Assembly (NCBI RefSeq): GCF_014356525.2
Contig: NC_052504.1
Coordinates: forward strand, 66,125,114 to 66,189,113
DNA length: 64,000 nt
Reading direction: 5' to 3'
Origin: Nilaparvata lugens
Taxonomy: Eukaryota > Arthropoda > Insecta > Hemiptera > Delphacidae
Positions within the stretch are counted from its first letter, which is position 1. Each line of letters starts with the position of its first letter. Shown in pieces: positions 31,893 to 43,528 of the stretch. Under the pieces are notes generated by a model that saw only the letters and a program-made list of their open reading frames with translations, ran no database searches and had not been told where the DNA came from. A program made the position numbers and the translations under genes.

Positions 31893-32291
31893 ATTCTTGT
31901 TGTTCATTCAAGTGAGTTGAACCTACTTTCGAAAAATGCAAGCTTCTTTCTATTTGCTGGTTCAAGTAAATTGATAGTTCAACCGATTTGATAGTACTCC
32001 TGAGTTGATCCATCAACTGAGTTGATCCAAGCTTCTTTCTATTTGTTGATTCAAGTGAATTGATGTTCTAGAACCTACCTTGAAGTACTGGTGAAATGAT
32101 AGTTCAACCAATTTGATAGTACTCCTGATTTGATCCATCAACTGAGTTGATCCAAGCTTCTTTCTATTTGTTGGTTCAAGTAAATTGATGTTCTAGAACC
32201 TACCTTAAAGTACTGGTGGAATGATAGTTCAACCGATTTGATAGTACTCCTGAGTTGATCCATCAACTGAGTTGAAAGTACTCCTGAGTTG
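31893..32291 (-). repeat. Right repeat arm of the cluster
   Basis: Three consecutive units beginning AAGCTTCTTTCTATTTG at 31939, 32029 and 32154. The middle one is 125 bp; the first is 90 bp because a 35-bp block containing GTTCTAGAACCTACC is missing. Each contains CATCAACTGAGTTGAT and GATAGTACTCCTGAGTTGAT. Read on the minus strand the blocks match the left arm. Confidence 0.88.
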
Positions 32292-32300
32292 GGCCATTCC

Positions 32301-32954
32301 TCAGGTGCAAAATAAATATTAGTTTTACAGAAGAAAGCAGTCAGAATAATAAGCAATGCAGATTACCTAGATCATTGTAAACCTCTATTCAAGGAAAATT
32401 CAATATTAACAGTCTTCAATGAATTTTTGTATCAGTGCTTGAAAGAGATAAAATTGAGGGAAAATGTACTGACGGTTGCCAGTGACATTCACAATTATCT
32501 GACTAGGGCCAGTGGAGATCTGCATGTACGTAGGTGCAGACTCAGCAAATCTCTTTCGAGTTTTCCAATAGTGGGGATAAAATTTTTCAACCTTTTACCA
32601 GCCTCCTTCTGTACCCTTCCCCTTCCTGTATTCCTCAGACACGTAAGAAAATGGCTCATAGACAATCCATTCTACTCTTTAGAGGAATTCAGGACAGTGG
32701 TAGGTAGAATAAATTATTAATGTCAACTATTACATGAAATAGTTAATTATAACGTAGCCCTATTATGGGTGAACTATTGAATGCTATTAATTGATATTGT
32801 TGTCGTTACTCATTTTAAGGATTTTTTATTATGTATTTTGACCTAATTATGATTTTATTATGTATCGTAATTTTATAAAATATTTTGTGACGTAGCCTTG
32901 TGTACTACTGTATCGCCAGGCTAAATAAATTGATTGATTGATTGATTGATTGAA
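32301..32954 (+). mobile_element. 5'-truncated non-LTR retrotransposon, 3' end
   Basis: An open frame at 32427-32720 (about 97 codons) has the usual C-terminal signature of insect jockey/CR1-type reverse transcriptases: GIKFFNLLPAS, then FLRHVRKWLIDNPFYSLEEF. It is followed by a short 3' UTR and the tandem tail (ATTG)n at about 32929-32954, as in elements ending in short tandem repeats. The 5' truncation point abuts the right arm of the 28-32 kb cluster. Confidence 0.8.
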
Positions 32955-32984
32955 CTTTAGAAGTGATACTTTTAGAACCCGTTT

Positions 32985-34062
32985 CATCAACGTTGGTCAA
33001 GGCATTTGAACATGGTTAAAGTCTATCAGCTGGTCAAATCAGAAATAATTCGTTCCACAAACACCTGTTACGTTTAACCACGGTCAAACCAATGGTTAAT
33101 TTTGACTGCTGCCGATCGGGCGATCAAATTATTTGAACACGGTTAAAAGACCGTGATCAATTTTCTTGCTTGTTTGTAAGTTACCATACGTTTTTGACGC
33201 AATGAAAAATTTCAAAGTTTTTAGTGCGATTGAATTTAGTTGTAGTAAGTTATTTATTAGGTTTGTTCTCAGAATCTTTTAATTATTATAGTATAGAAAA
33301 TAAAGGAAGATTTTGAAAAAGATTTGCTTTACTCTTCTATTACACAGTAGGCCTATGCTATTCAATCCTTACATCAACCAATGTATCTCATTAGAATTGG
33401 AATGTTCTTTTGTTCATAAAAAAATTGTCATAAATGATGGTGATTTGTAAATTCTTTGTACGAAAGTATTCAATTCATATTTAAAATATTATTATAAATT
33501 AATGTAGATGTGTGATTATACAAAACGTCTGTGCCAGGGGGGTATATAAGAAGATGGCCCAGGGGGCCTGCCCCGAAATAATGAATATGAAGAAAAACTA
33601 GTACAGTAATTACAAAAAAAGTACAGTAAATGTACTTATGAATTTTTGACGGCCTGACGGTAAAGTAAAAAGAGCATTCAGCGCAAATTTCCCTCTGAAT
33701 ATGAGCAGCGAAACTGATATTGAGTATCATGGGGTGTATTATATTCACTATATTACAGAATTAAATTTGGATTTTCGTTTAATAATAATTATTATTAATT
33801 CATTAGCATTTGAAAAATTGCAATATCTCAGTAATTTCTATCCATAAAAATCAGATGTAGCCAATAGCAAGCCAGCAAACATGTTGGCCAACTTCAGAAA
33901 AGTATAGCTACAAGAGTTGACCATGTTCAAATTTGATCGACGGAGTTTTGATCAATCCCGAGGTTGGTGGAACAGTTGTATGTTTGAACGAGTGATCAAA
34001 TTTTGACTATAGTCTAATTGACCATGGCTAGGCCCTTTGATCGAGGTTGGTGAAGCCGAGCA
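32985..34062. mobile_element. Nonautonomous element with inverted ends
   Basis: The left end, CCCGTTTCATCAACGTTGGT, resembles the inverse of the right end (CTCGGCTTCACCAACCTCGA read inward). Subterminal GATCAAATT/GTTCAAATT and ACCATGGTTAA-like blocks are shared in inverted order. No transposase; the 92-codon frame at 33470-33748 has no domain. Superfamily not determined. Confidence 0.55.
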
Positions 34063-34239
34063 TCAGTGTCAGCTTTCAGTGTTCAATTTTCACTGTTCAC
34101 ATTCACCTGAATTTTCAATCATCTGCTCTAATATAATTATGCTTCATTCAGATAAGCTACACCATACATAGTATGTTTATTTCAGAAGTAGCAATAACCT
34201 TCTTTTTCAACAATATTATAAATTGTGAAATTAAAACAA

Positions 34240-37217
34240 TTCAACTTCCGCTTATAATAAAATACAGAGACATCTCCGCATGGTGCTTGTAGAACTGCTT
34301 GCAAATCATAGCAAGCTACAATTGCATTATTAGCGCCTGCATTTTCAACATCAGTTTCCTTCTATTTCCTTGATAAATTTTTATTTGTCATGTGACGTGA
34401 AAATGTCTCACACAAAGAGCACTGGTCTTTCTTTGGAGTGAAAAATGACAAATTGAATTCGGAATTGAATATCTGTCTATAAACTTATTGGTGGTATGTA
34501 GTGTGGATCTTGTTTTTCTTCTTGTTGCTCTTTAACATACAACCTGAACATCTCCTTCAGGCTGAGACCTCCATCTAAGAATTCCCTCTTTGTCTGATTT
34601 CTCAGATAATGCGATTCAATCCTAGGAAATTTCTTAATGTGCTCCCTTACTGAATTCTTATCTTCTTCACTTGAAGCATGCTTTCTGTGAAGACCTTGTT
34701 TTGATTTTTTCAACGTGCCTGTCTCATCATCTAATCTCTTATAACAATTTCTCACAACCTTTTCAGATAGATCCAAAGTTTTAAGAAAAAATCTTTGCAG
34801 ACTTTTATCTTATCTGGTGTTAAGTAGTAAGCAATATTGAAAGCTCTTGGTTTCTTTGCATTAACTAGCCTTGTTTTAACTTCCATTTTCTGTGTGTAGC
34901 AAATGATGAAATTGTGCTGCAGATGTCTTTCACCCAATTCCCAATATGATTTATTAATATCTTCCTGTTTAATAGTAGAGATTTGGTCTGAACACTTGAG
35001 ACGACATTTTTGACTGCAAGTGCCTCTCACAGAGCGAGCTTTCACAATTTTGTTGCTGCTAGTTGTGTATTGCTACCCACTGTTCACTTTTGATTTTTAA
35101 TAACAGCTTTCCATCCCTGCCTATTACAGGCTCTTTTCCTTGACTTTTTAGGACTCTCACCTGGCTCCTCCAGTGTAGTTCCAACAGTTTGAAACTGTAG
35201 ACAATTCCGAAGTAGTGTTGAATTCATCAGGTGTACAATCCAAATTTGGGCTATCATCTTGATTGTCTGAGCTTGAAGATGAATGATCCTGATAGTTGTT
35301 CTGCTCCTCATTCTCTGAAAGATAATCAGGGCCATAGTCTGCCCCAGTTTGGTATTGTTCACCCTGCAACAAGTACAAAAAATCGAAGTTGAATACATGA
35401 AGCTAGAGTTATTAGAGCTCACAATATCCAAGTTCAAATTATTCAGTCATTACTAACTACTCAAGTCAGTGTTCACAATAAAAATGTTATACATACACAA
35501 AATCATTAAAACCAATTCAAATAAAATATTGTTGGAATACAAATAATTATTTGAATGTGGTGTTGACAGTGAGAAAAAAACGATATAGTTTTCAATCATA
35601 GCCTACATGCAAGAATATTGCCTGACACTACCAAATGTATTACAGCTATGTAACTCAGAATTATTAGTTTCAAATGAGTCAATTGTGCAAGCTGCAAATT
35701 GTAAATCATTTACAATAATGAAGAGGATACTGTATTAATGTTTTTCTCATCATCAATTAAAATATATTGATTAAACGTCCTATGCCTATAATGCTGTGAA
35801 ATAATGAAAGCACAGATGCAACTTACTTCAGGTGAAACATCTTCTTGATCATCAACGTCTTGCGTCAATCTGCTTTCATTAATATCAGACTCAACTCCAT
35901 TATCATTCATCTTTTTTGAACATGGTTAGATAGTTTGATCGCAGTTTGTCTCCTAGAAAAACATAAATAAGATAATTCATGAGAAATTTAATTTTTCAAC
36001 TTTTATTAGGAGTGGAAACTATTCCTATTCAATCCCAAATTATCAATTTTCCGTAGCTCTCAGTATGACTTTTATGGTGTATATCTTAATGAATTTATAC
36101 AAATTTAATATAAAATGAATTAAGAAATGAATAAGAAAATATTCAATCTGAAACTGTATTGGATACCTGATAACTATGATTTTTTTTCATGAATGTTATT
36201 AAAACTAGTCTCAGAGACTAACCATCAACTTCCAGTTCACTTTTTATCTACAGTAAACTAAAAGAAAGAAGTTCAATTTCTTGATCTTTGAAGAGCTGCT
36301 GTGTAACTTTCACTGGGATTAATCACCAACAGTCACTTATTTTTACAGAGAGAAAACTTCAATGAGTCAATTCATACAGTTTTGTCTCTGTAAAAATAAT
36401 TGACTGCATGTCGGTGATCCCCAGTGAAACTAAAAAATAGAAAAGTATCAATATAAATATAGCTACCTGAGCTTCTTGAGCAGGAACATCCGCGACTAAT
36501 GGACTGTTATCTATGGCAAACTCAACTCCATTATCATTTTCCACATCGTCTGAGTATGTCAACAAATCTTGGTTGCAGTTTGTCACCTGGAGAATAAAAA
36601 CCATATCATATAACTTGAACACAAAAATAAAGTAGTAGCCTAATAATGGATGGAGTCAATTGAGGGAAAAAATCAAATTCAACTATATGGGTGACTTTTT
36701 GGGGGAAGTAATAATGCTCCAGTCTGGTAAACAACAGGACCAAAGTTCGATTCTTGACGGGGAACAATTCTTTGACCAAAGCACAATCACATAAATACGT
36801 CCACCCTGTCTTTCAGAGCAGACTGTAAGTCGTCGGTCCCGACTTCCTAAAAAGTACGAGTTATCTCTTATTACACAACCCCTTTCATTACCCACGCACA
36901 GGCCTAGGAGCCCATCTGGGCATCAACCTCGGAAAAATATTGGGAAGTAGATTCATGAAGATTACGACAAGAGTTAGTAGAGTTGATAACATAAATTCTT
37001 AGTTAACTTATTTCTATTTGAATGAAAAGCAAGTAGATTTAATATCTGCCGGAAAAATAGAGTAGCCTACTAAATATCACAGACTAATTACCTGTATTTC
37101 AACATTTTCCATGATTGTGTAGGTTTCTCCATCAAGCAGCATTAAATCATCACCTATAACTTCTAATTGTGAATCAACTGCAATCGGCCTGTTATCAATT
37201 TCTTGTTCGGTTGGGAC
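34240..37217 (-). pseudogene. DQ-family gene, copy 1, N-terminal half and first catalytic motif
   Basis: Minus-strand exons bordered by GT-AG. 37217-37092 is acidic (VPTEQEIDNRPIAV). 36590-36466 has NDNGVEFAIDNSPLV. The exon near 35910-35828 has NDNGVESDINESRL. 35365-35090 is acidic, then basic. The large exon from 35040 down has a Cys motif (GTCSQKCRLKC), FLK.LDLSEKVVRNCYKRLD and KKFPRIESHYLRN. Near 34300-34440 come KKDQCSLCETF and the acidic YDLQAVLQAP motif. Two lesions disrupt it: an A-run one base short at 34786-34791 shifts the frame, and a TAG sits at 34362-34364. The family is common in insects; I infer a DDE-type transposase from the motif set. Confidence 0.65.
36690..36935 (+). repeat. 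SINE-like insertion in an intron (copy 1)
   Basis: Contains a B-box-like AAAGTTCGATTCTTG near 36743 and a GTAAGTCGTCGGTCCCGACT block near 36825, features I associate with insect tRNA-derived SINEs. The same insertion lies at the equivalent place in copy 2. Confidence 0.5.
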
Positions 37218-37257
37218 CTGAAATAAAAGTAATGATGAAACTATAATGACAGTATTT

Positions 37258-37357
37258 NNNNNNNNNNNNNNNNNNNNNNNNNNNNNNNNNNNNNNNNNNN
37301 NNNNNNNNNNNNNNNNNNNNNNNNNNNNNNNNNNNNNNNNNNNNNNNNNNNNNNNNN
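37258..37357. other. Assembly gap, 100 N
   Basis: Exactly 100 N. The left flank (…AGTATTT) ends at the same base as the end of similarity at 40716, and the right flank begins at the base equivalent to 33898. Confidence 0.99.
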
Positions 37358-37641
37358 AAAAGTATAGCTACAAGAGTTGACCATGTTCAAATTTGATCGA
37401 CGGAGTTTTGATCAATCCCGAGGTTGGTGGAACAGTTGTATGTTTGAACGAGTGATCAAATTTTGACTATAGTCTAATTGACCATGGCTAGGCCCTTTGA
37501 TCGAGGTTGGTGAAGCCGAGCATCAGTGTCAGCTTTCAGTGTTCAATTTTCACTGTTCACATTCACCTGAATTTTCAATCATCTGCTCTAATATAATTAT
37601 GCTTCATTCAGATAAGCTACACCATACATAGTATGTTTATT

Positions 37642-40600
37642 TCAGAAGTAGCAATAACCTTCTTTTTCAACAATATTATAAATTGTGAAATTAAAACAAT
37701 TCAACTTCCGCTTATAATAAAATACAGAGACATCTCCGCATGGTGCTTGTAGAACTGCTTGCAAATCATAGCAAGCTACAATTGCATTATTAGCGCCTGC
37801 ATTTTCAACATCAGTTTCCTTCTCTTTCCTTGATAAATTTTTATTTGTCATGTGACGTGAAAATGTCTCACACAAAGAGCACTGGTCTTTCTTTGGAGTG
37901 AAAAATGACAAATTGAATTCGGAATTGAATATCTGTCTATAAACTTATTGGTGGTATGTAGTGTGGATCTTGTTTTTCTTCTTGTTGCTCTTTAACATAC
38001 AACCTGAACATCTCCTTCAGGCTGAGACCTCCATCTAAGAATTCCCTCTTTGTCTGATTTCTCAGATAATGCGATTCAATCCTAGGAAATTTCTTAATGT
38101 GCTCCCTTACTGAATTCTTATCTTCTTCACTTGAAGCATGCTTTCTGTGAAGACCTTGTTTTGATTTTTTCAACGTGCCTGTCTCATCATCTAATCTCTT
38201 ATAACAATTTCTCACAACCTTTTCAGATAGATCCAAAGTTTTAAGAAAAAAATCTTTGCAGACTTTTATCTTATCTGGTGTTAAGTAGTAAGCAATATTG
38301 AAAGCTCTTGGTTTCTTTGCATTAACTAGCCTTGTTTTAACTTCCATTTTCTGTGTGTAGCAAATGATGAAATTGTGCTGCAGATGTCTTTCACCCAATT
38401 CCCAATATGATTTATTAATATCTTCCTGTTTAATAGTAGAGATTTGGTCTGAACACTTGAGACGACATTTTTGACTGCAAGTGCCTCTCACAGAGCGAGC
38501 TTTCACAATTTTGTTGCTGCTAGTTGTGTATTGCTACCCACTGTTCACTTTTGATTTTTTAATAACAGCTTTCCATCCCTGCCTATTACAGGCTCTTTTC
38601 CTTGACTTTTTAGGACTCTCACCTGGCTCCTCCAGTGTAGTTCCAACAGTTTGAAACTGTAGACAATTCCGAAGTAGTGTTGAATTCATCAGGTGTACAA
38701 TCCAAATTTGGGCTATCATCTTGATTGTCTGAGCTTGAAGATGAATGATCCTGATAGTTGTTCTGCTCCTCATTCTCTGAAAGATAATCAGGGCCATAGT
38801 CTGCCCCAGTTTGGTATTGTTCACCCTGCAACAAGTACAAAAAATCGAAGTTGAATACATGAAGCTAGAGTTATTAGAGCTCACAATATCCAAGTTCAAA
38901 TTATTCAGTCATTACTAACTACTCAAGTCAGTGTTCACAATAAAAATGTTATACATACACAAAATCATTAAAACCAATTCAAATAAAATATTGTTGGAAT
39001 ACAAATAATTATTTGAATGTGGTGTTGACAGTGAGAAAAAAACGATATAGTTTTCAATCATAGCCTACATGCAAGAATATTGCCTGACACTACCAAATGT
39101 ATTACAGCTATGTAACTCAGAATTATTAGTTTCAAATGAGTCAATTGTGCAAGCTGCAAATTGTAAATCATTTACAATAATGAAGAGGATACTGTATTAA
39201 TGTTTTTCTCATCATCAATTAAAATATATTGATTAAACGTCCTATGCCTATAATGCTGTGAAATAATGAAAGCACAGATGCAACTTACTTCAGGTGAAAC
39301 ATCTTCTTGATCATCAACGTCTTGCGTCAATCTGCTTTCATTAATATCAGACTCAACTCCATTATCATTCATCTTTTTTGAACATGGTTAGATAGTTTGA
39401 TCGCAGTTTGTCTCCTAGAAAAACATAAATAAGATAATTCATGAGAAATTTAATTTTTCAACTTTTATTAGGAGTGGAAACTATTCCTATTCAATCCCAA
39501 ATTATCAATTTTCCGTAGCTCTCAGTATGACTTTTATGGTGTATATCTTAATGAATTTATACAAATTTAATATAAAATGAATTAAGAAATGAATAAGAAA
39601 ATATTCAATCTGAAACTGTATTGGATACCTGATAACTATGATTTTTTTCATGAATGTTATTAAAACTAGTCTCAGAGACTAACCATCAACTTCCAGTTCA
39701 CTTTTTATCTACAGTAAACTAAAAGAAAGAAGTTCAATTTCTTGATCTTTGAAGAGCTGCTGTGTAACTTTCACTGGGATTAATCACCAACAGTCACTTA
39801 TTTTTACAGAGAGAAAACTTCAATGAGTCAATTCATACAGTTTTGTCTCTGTAAAAATAATTGACTGCATGTCGGTGATCCCCAGTGAAACTAAAAAATA
39901 GAAAAGTATCAATATAAATATAGCTACCTGAGCTTCTTGAGCAGGAACATCCGCGACTAATGGACTGTTATCTATGGCAAACTCAACTCCATTATCATTT
40001 TCCACATCGTCTGAGTATGTCAACAAATCTTGGTTGCAGTTTGTCACCTGGAGAATAAAAACCATATCATATAACTTGAACACAAAAATAAAGTAGTAGC
40101 CTAATAATGGATGGAGTCAATTGAGGGAAAAAATCAAATTCAACTATATGGTGACTTTTTGGGGGAAGTAATAATGCTCCAGTCTGGTAAACAACAGGAC
40201 CAAAGTTCGATTCTTGACGGGGAACAATTCTTTGACCAAAGCACAATCACATAAATACGTCCACCCTGTCTTTCAGAGCAGACTGTAAGTCGTCGGTCCC
40301 GACTTCCTAAAAAGTACGAGTTATCTCTTATTACACAACCCCTTTCATTACCCACGCACAGGCCTAGGAGCCCATCTGGGCATCAACCTCGGAAAAATAT
40401 TGGGAAGTAGATTCATGAAGATTACGACAAGAGTTAGTAGAGTTGATAACATAAATTCTTAGTTAACTTATTTCTATTTGAATGAAAAGCAAGTAGATTT
40501 AATATCTGCCGGAAAAATAGAGTAGCCTACTAAATATCACAGACTAATTACCTGTATTTCAACATTTTCATGATTGTGTAGGTTTCTCCATCAAGCAGCA

Positions 40601-40677
40601 TTAAATCATCACCTATAACTTCTAATTGTGAATCAACTGCAATCGGCCTGTTATCAATTTCTTGTTCGGTTGGGACC
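37642..40677 (-). pseudogene. DQ-family gene, copy 2
   Basis: Near-identical to copy 1 at a constant offset of about 3460. Here the large exon is open for 189 codons (37937-38506), because the A-run at 38246 has seven As, and the TAG of copy 1 is GAG, so the YDLQAVLQAP segment (37642-37911) is open. In turn this copy lacks one C at about 40570 in the first acidic exon. Domains in order: four acidic exons, Cys motif, helix-rich 'FFLKTLDLSEKVVR' block, KKFPRIESHY block, KKDQCSLC motif, first catalytic Asp. The C-terminal half with the other catalytic residues is absent from both copies. Confidence 0.65.
40145..40395 (+). repeat. SINE-like insertion in an intron (copy 2)
   Basis: The same insertion at the same intronic position as 36690-36935; a shared insertion shows that the two blocks descend from one locus. 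Confidence 0.5.
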
Positions 40678-40716
40678 TGAAATAAAAGTAATGATGAAAC
40701 TATAATGACAGTATTT

Positions 40717-43079
40717 GACAGTAATGATGAAAAATAACAGAAATAGAACTAATGAAAAGACTTGAATGATGACAGTATTTGAATACCGGCAGCTAAAGAT
40801 AGATTAGGCTGTACTCTACTCAAGCTATGAACAATGAGCATTTAAATCTACTTCAGCTTTGCACATACAGTAGCGTTAACTTAGTTGGTATCCATAATTA
40901 TTCAGCAATCAATAAGAATATTATTTAATTTGAGAATCTTCAGGAACTCAACAAACAAAGATCTGAAGCATCCTGTGTTTGTAAGAAAGCCTAATTATTT
41001 CATCAATAAAACAACATAACAGCATTGATGGGGAAACTATTATTGTCAGATCACGGCCGTGTCAATAATATTTATAAAAAAATATAGATATAAAATTCCA
41101 AGCACATTCATTATTGAACATTTGATGCAATAGAAATATTGCATGTTGAATTTCATCTAGAATTATCACTCACTACTGAGATTGAAATTTTATAGAATGT
41201 AGAGTTAGTATAGAATACGGTAATAATTTATTAGGTATTGGCTTACCACTCTATTTTGATGTAGCAAATTTCTTATTAAATCCGCTCTTGATAAAAATAT
41301 GGAGGCCTCTTCTTCCTCAGACATTTCAAAACTTGTTGGAGATACAAATCAAATAGATAATATTCGAATTTTATCAATATCAAAAACGTGGTCGATTCTT
41401 TGTAACAAATTGGTTACTATGGATTGTAGGTTAGGATACCACATTACCACGAGTTACGCCAAACAAAATAGCTTCACTGCCTTCTAGTGTGGTCGAAAGA
41501 AGCCATGACTCAAGTTGTGTCGATGCTAAGAATAAGAAAGTTGGGAGTAATAAAGCCATGTCTATACTTGTGGCAGTTATGCGCTCTCTATATTGTGAAC
41601 TGTTCTGTGTTATAAGGTATTCAGAGAACTTGTGTCTGACTCATGGAAAAATTTATCACTTCACGGATTTGAAAAGCCATAGCTTGACTTGAGACTGTAT
41701 TATAGTTATAGCATTGGTCATTTTCAGACTTACGTCAACTAAACCATATGATTTTAATGATTATTATTCCACACAGAGTTATGGCCTTATTACTGTGAGA
41801 AAGAGCAAGAAATTCTGATTCCAACGATACCCATAACTCAATTTCGACTTTTTTTGACTTGTGACCGTATTACTTTGACAGTGCGATATATGCACTAAGC
41901 TTACCTTCTCTAAATACAGCATTGTAATGTGAATATGTTTAAAAACATCGATGTTTCAACATCAAACATTGATGTTTTTTCACTTATCGATGGTTTTACC
42001 TAGACATAGGTCATCCGATGCTTTTCCCAACTAGAAAGTAAAAACTATTCTAATTTTTTAATTTGATTCAAGTTTTTTTTTGTTTTGTTTTTTTTTTGAA
42101 GAGGATTATCTTGAGAGCTTATAGTAACAATATAATCATTATCTTTCTCATATTTAGTGTAGTATTCTGTTTAGTGTTTTTCGTGAATATAGATCACTCT
42201 TGTGAAAGATCTCGCATAAGTTTTGACTTCCTGCTGATTGTTTTTTTTTCGATCAGGCTCTATGTATTTTCATGTGAGACTGTTGGATACTCTTGAAGAT
42301 TTACATTACTTCTGTGGCCCGTGTCAAGGTTAGATACTTATTTAGAATTGAATAAGAGGTCGGATTCTAAGTTTCTTAGGAAGAAAGAGTTTTTTTTTTT
42401 TTTCTTATTACAATTATATATTTCCTCAACATGCGTTTAACACTAATTAATCTAGCTCTGGAAAAGAGGTCCTCGTATTGTAAGGAGTGCAGATATCCAT
42501 ATAAAAAAAAACTTAATCCATTTTCATTTTCTAAAAAATCTATCAGGTATGAATACTATATGAGTATCAATGATGGTTAAAATTAGCTTAGGGTGAAATT
42601 ACAAGACCGAATCTTCGAGGATATCCCAAGAGGTTTCTGACTAAACTATGAAGATGACAAATCTTGTGAACTAGAGTTGATGTATCTTTCTAGTCACAAC
42701 CTGACTTCAATTATTCGAATGACTGTTACTTGAATACCTTAAGTCCAAAATTGTAGTCACTTTAGAAGCTCTTTTTGTATTTCGAAATTTATGAAAAATA
42801 CATACCAATAACTCAATCAGCTTCCGAAATGATTGAGTTCCAATCTAAACCAAAATAATAATTTTTTTCTACTCTATAAGCTTATTAACAGAAGTGATGT
42901 GGGTTCAATGGAATTGATTCCACCCTGTTTTATCATTTTCAAAATGATAAACAGTTGAACACTTGAAAAACACTTAAAAAACAATATGATCTAAAAATAA
43001 AAAATTGAAACCTTGGATAACTACTGGACTTGTGAGATCAATTAGATACAGGGATAGTTTGAGTAAACAGCTAAAAAAC
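40717..43079. other. No recognisable gene
   Basis: AT-rich. A short fold-back lies at 41945-41985 (AAACATCGATGTTT, then CATCAAACATTGATGTTT), perhaps a transposon end. Poly(T) tracts lie at 42072-42100 and 42389-42403. Short ORFs at 41299-41487, 41489-41692 and 42063-42296 show no domain. Confidence 0.45.
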
Positions 43080-43262
43080 ACCCTCTAGACCACCATTTAA
43101 AAGCTACTTTTAGAGCATACAGAAATACGTTATCCCAAGCAATAAAAGAAGCAAGAATAAATTATTATCGAGATAGAATACTTGAAGTAAGAAATGATCC
43201 TAAGAAACTCTGGAGAAATATAGCCGATATGACAGGGACTAGAAAAATCAAGCAACGATAAC
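43080..43262 (+). pseudogene. Non-LTR retrotransposon fragment, linker before RT
   Basis: The plus strand encodes FRAYRNTLSQAIKEAR, INYYRDRILEVRNDPKKLWR and IADMTGTRK, the conserved segment between the endonuclease and RT domains of jockey/RTE-type elements. Everything downstream is missing. Confidence 0.65.
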
Positions 43263-43528
43263 TGGAGCAACGATCAATCAAATTATAAATTACATTGTCA
43301 GGAGGCATTTTGAGCTGAGCAACGGCTACAGCTTAATAATGTTTTAATTCAGGTGGGTTTTCTATGACCTCAAGGTCAGACCTATGGGCCACTGACTTTC
43401 ACTCATGGACAACCAGGTGGGTCCTGTTCACCACAATTTATGATCAATAAGAGCTTGTGGAGTTAAGCCCCGGGACAAACAATCAGCCGGATTTTCGGCA
43501 CCAGCTACATGCATCCAACGATCAATCA

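Larger units (their letters stand above)
27939..32291. other. Inverted-repeat-bounded ambisense gene cluster, unidentified
   Basis: A 4.35-kb unit. Arrays of a 90-125-bp repeat lie at the left edge (27939-28200) and, inverted, at the right edge (31893-32291). A second inverted pair (28659-28717 against 31823-31884) and a third (29422-29457 against 31097-31131) are nested inside. One gene runs rightward from the left arm; at least three run leftward from the right side, and each side ends in an AATAAA. The proteins are intact, unlike nearly everything else in the window, and resemble no transposase or replication protein I know. Possible readings are an integrated small DNA virus or virus-like element, a new kind of transposon carrying cargo, or a host gene cluster trapped between fold-back repeats. 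No target-site duplication is visible. Confidence 0.6.

Noticed and set aside
27939..32291. Identification as a known densovirus or polinton
   Set aside because: The layout is similar to ambisense densoviruses, but no helicase/NS1, capsid, polymerase or integrase motif is visible, so no family name is justified.
36683..36895. 70-codon minus-strand frame, repeated at 40140-40355
   Set aside because: It reads antisense through a SINE-like insertion in an intron.
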